DNA from: JBEKJU01 sp050011095
GTDB lineage: Bacteria; Desulfobacterota; Syntrophorhabdia; Syntrophorhabdales; WCHB1-27
Direction: 5' to 3'
Assembly: GCA_050011095.1 (NCBI GenBank)
Contig: JBEKJU010000205.1
Coordinates: 1-6,664 of the forward strand
Length of the DNA: 6,664 bases
This document shows, piece after piece, positions 6,578-6,664 of the stretch. The notes beneath the pieces are model-generated. The model made no database searches. It worked only from the letters and a program-made list of their open reading frames with translations, and was not told the origin of the DNA. The translations under genes and the position numbers were made by a program. The first letter of the stretch is position 1; each line of letters starts with the position of its first letter.

Positions 6578-6664
6578 ATGGCCGTCACCACTTGCGATGA
6601 CAAGCATATCGTTCTCATTGTCGACGACGAGGAGATGATCGAAGAAATGATGGGAGCGCTTGTA
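6578..6664 (+). CDS. Response regulator, N-terminal start of a receiver domain (3' truncated by window)
   Basis: 29 codons from ATG 6578 to the window edge. After a short lead the sequence reads H-I-V-L-I-V-D-D-E-E-M-I-E-E-M-M, the first beta strand of a receiver domain with the acidic Asp16-Asp17 pair that binds the metal. The phospho-acceptor Asp and any output domain lie outside the window. ATG 6578 is the only start in this frame: a TGA at 6569-6571 closes it upstream. There is no visible Shine-Dalgarno, and a -10-like element lies just before it, so a leaderless message is possible. The gene is separated from the hybrid kinase by a terminator, so it is probably a distinct unit, although it is a plausible phosphotransfer partner. 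It could equally be the start of a larger receiver-containing kinase. Confidence 0.7.
   Translation, partial: MAVTTCDDKHIVLIVDDEEMIEEMMGALV

Overview
The window looks like a moderately high-GC (by eye roughly 58-60% G+C) Gram-negative chromosome, most probably a member of the Desulfobacterota ('deltaproteobacteria'). This rests on the overlapping psd-pssA pair and on the style of the large CheB/CheR-PAS and hybrid-kinase genes. It is an inference, since no taxonomic marker is present. All supported genes lie on the + strand.

Layout. (1) Positions 1-923 hold the 3' end of a phosphatidylserine decarboxylase gene (psd), overlapped by 20 nt by an intact phosphatidylserine synthase gene (pssA). 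Together they encode the two steps from CDP-diacylglycerol to phosphatidylethanolamine. (2) Positions 924-1139 are a 216-nt gap with a symmetric direct/inverted repeat cluster. (3) Positions 1140-4125 hold a large CheB methylesterase / CheR methyltransferase / PAS / coiled-coil / PAS / PAS signalling gene. It is broken by three one-base indels and one in-frame TAG. (4) Positions 4138-6360 hold a PAS-PAS-histidine kinase-receiver hybrid kinase gene, broken by two one-base indels. (5) Positions 6361-6577 are a 217-nt gap with a good intrinsic terminator at 6516-6553. (6) Positions 6578-6664 begin a separate response-regulator gene that runs off the window.

The two large signalling genes form one apparent operon: the kinase ribosome binding site starts inside the stop codon of the cheB/cheR gene. 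A PAS-sensing CheBR protein, a PAS-sensing hybrid kinase and a nearby receiver protein form a chemotaxis-like module with no MCP, CheA or CheW in view. How they work together is inferred from context only.

The main oddity is the damage. Five single-base indels, all in or beside short A or C runs, plus one amber codon, fall in about 5.2 kb, while the protein stays recognisable and family-like on both sides of every break. Correcting the indels gives 994 and 740 codons with all catalytic motifs present. This could be recent pseudogenisation or homopolymer-type sequencing/assembly error. The first break falls exactly on an in-phase A AAA AAG heptamer, the dnaX-type -1 frameshift site, so programmed frameshifting is a possibility there.
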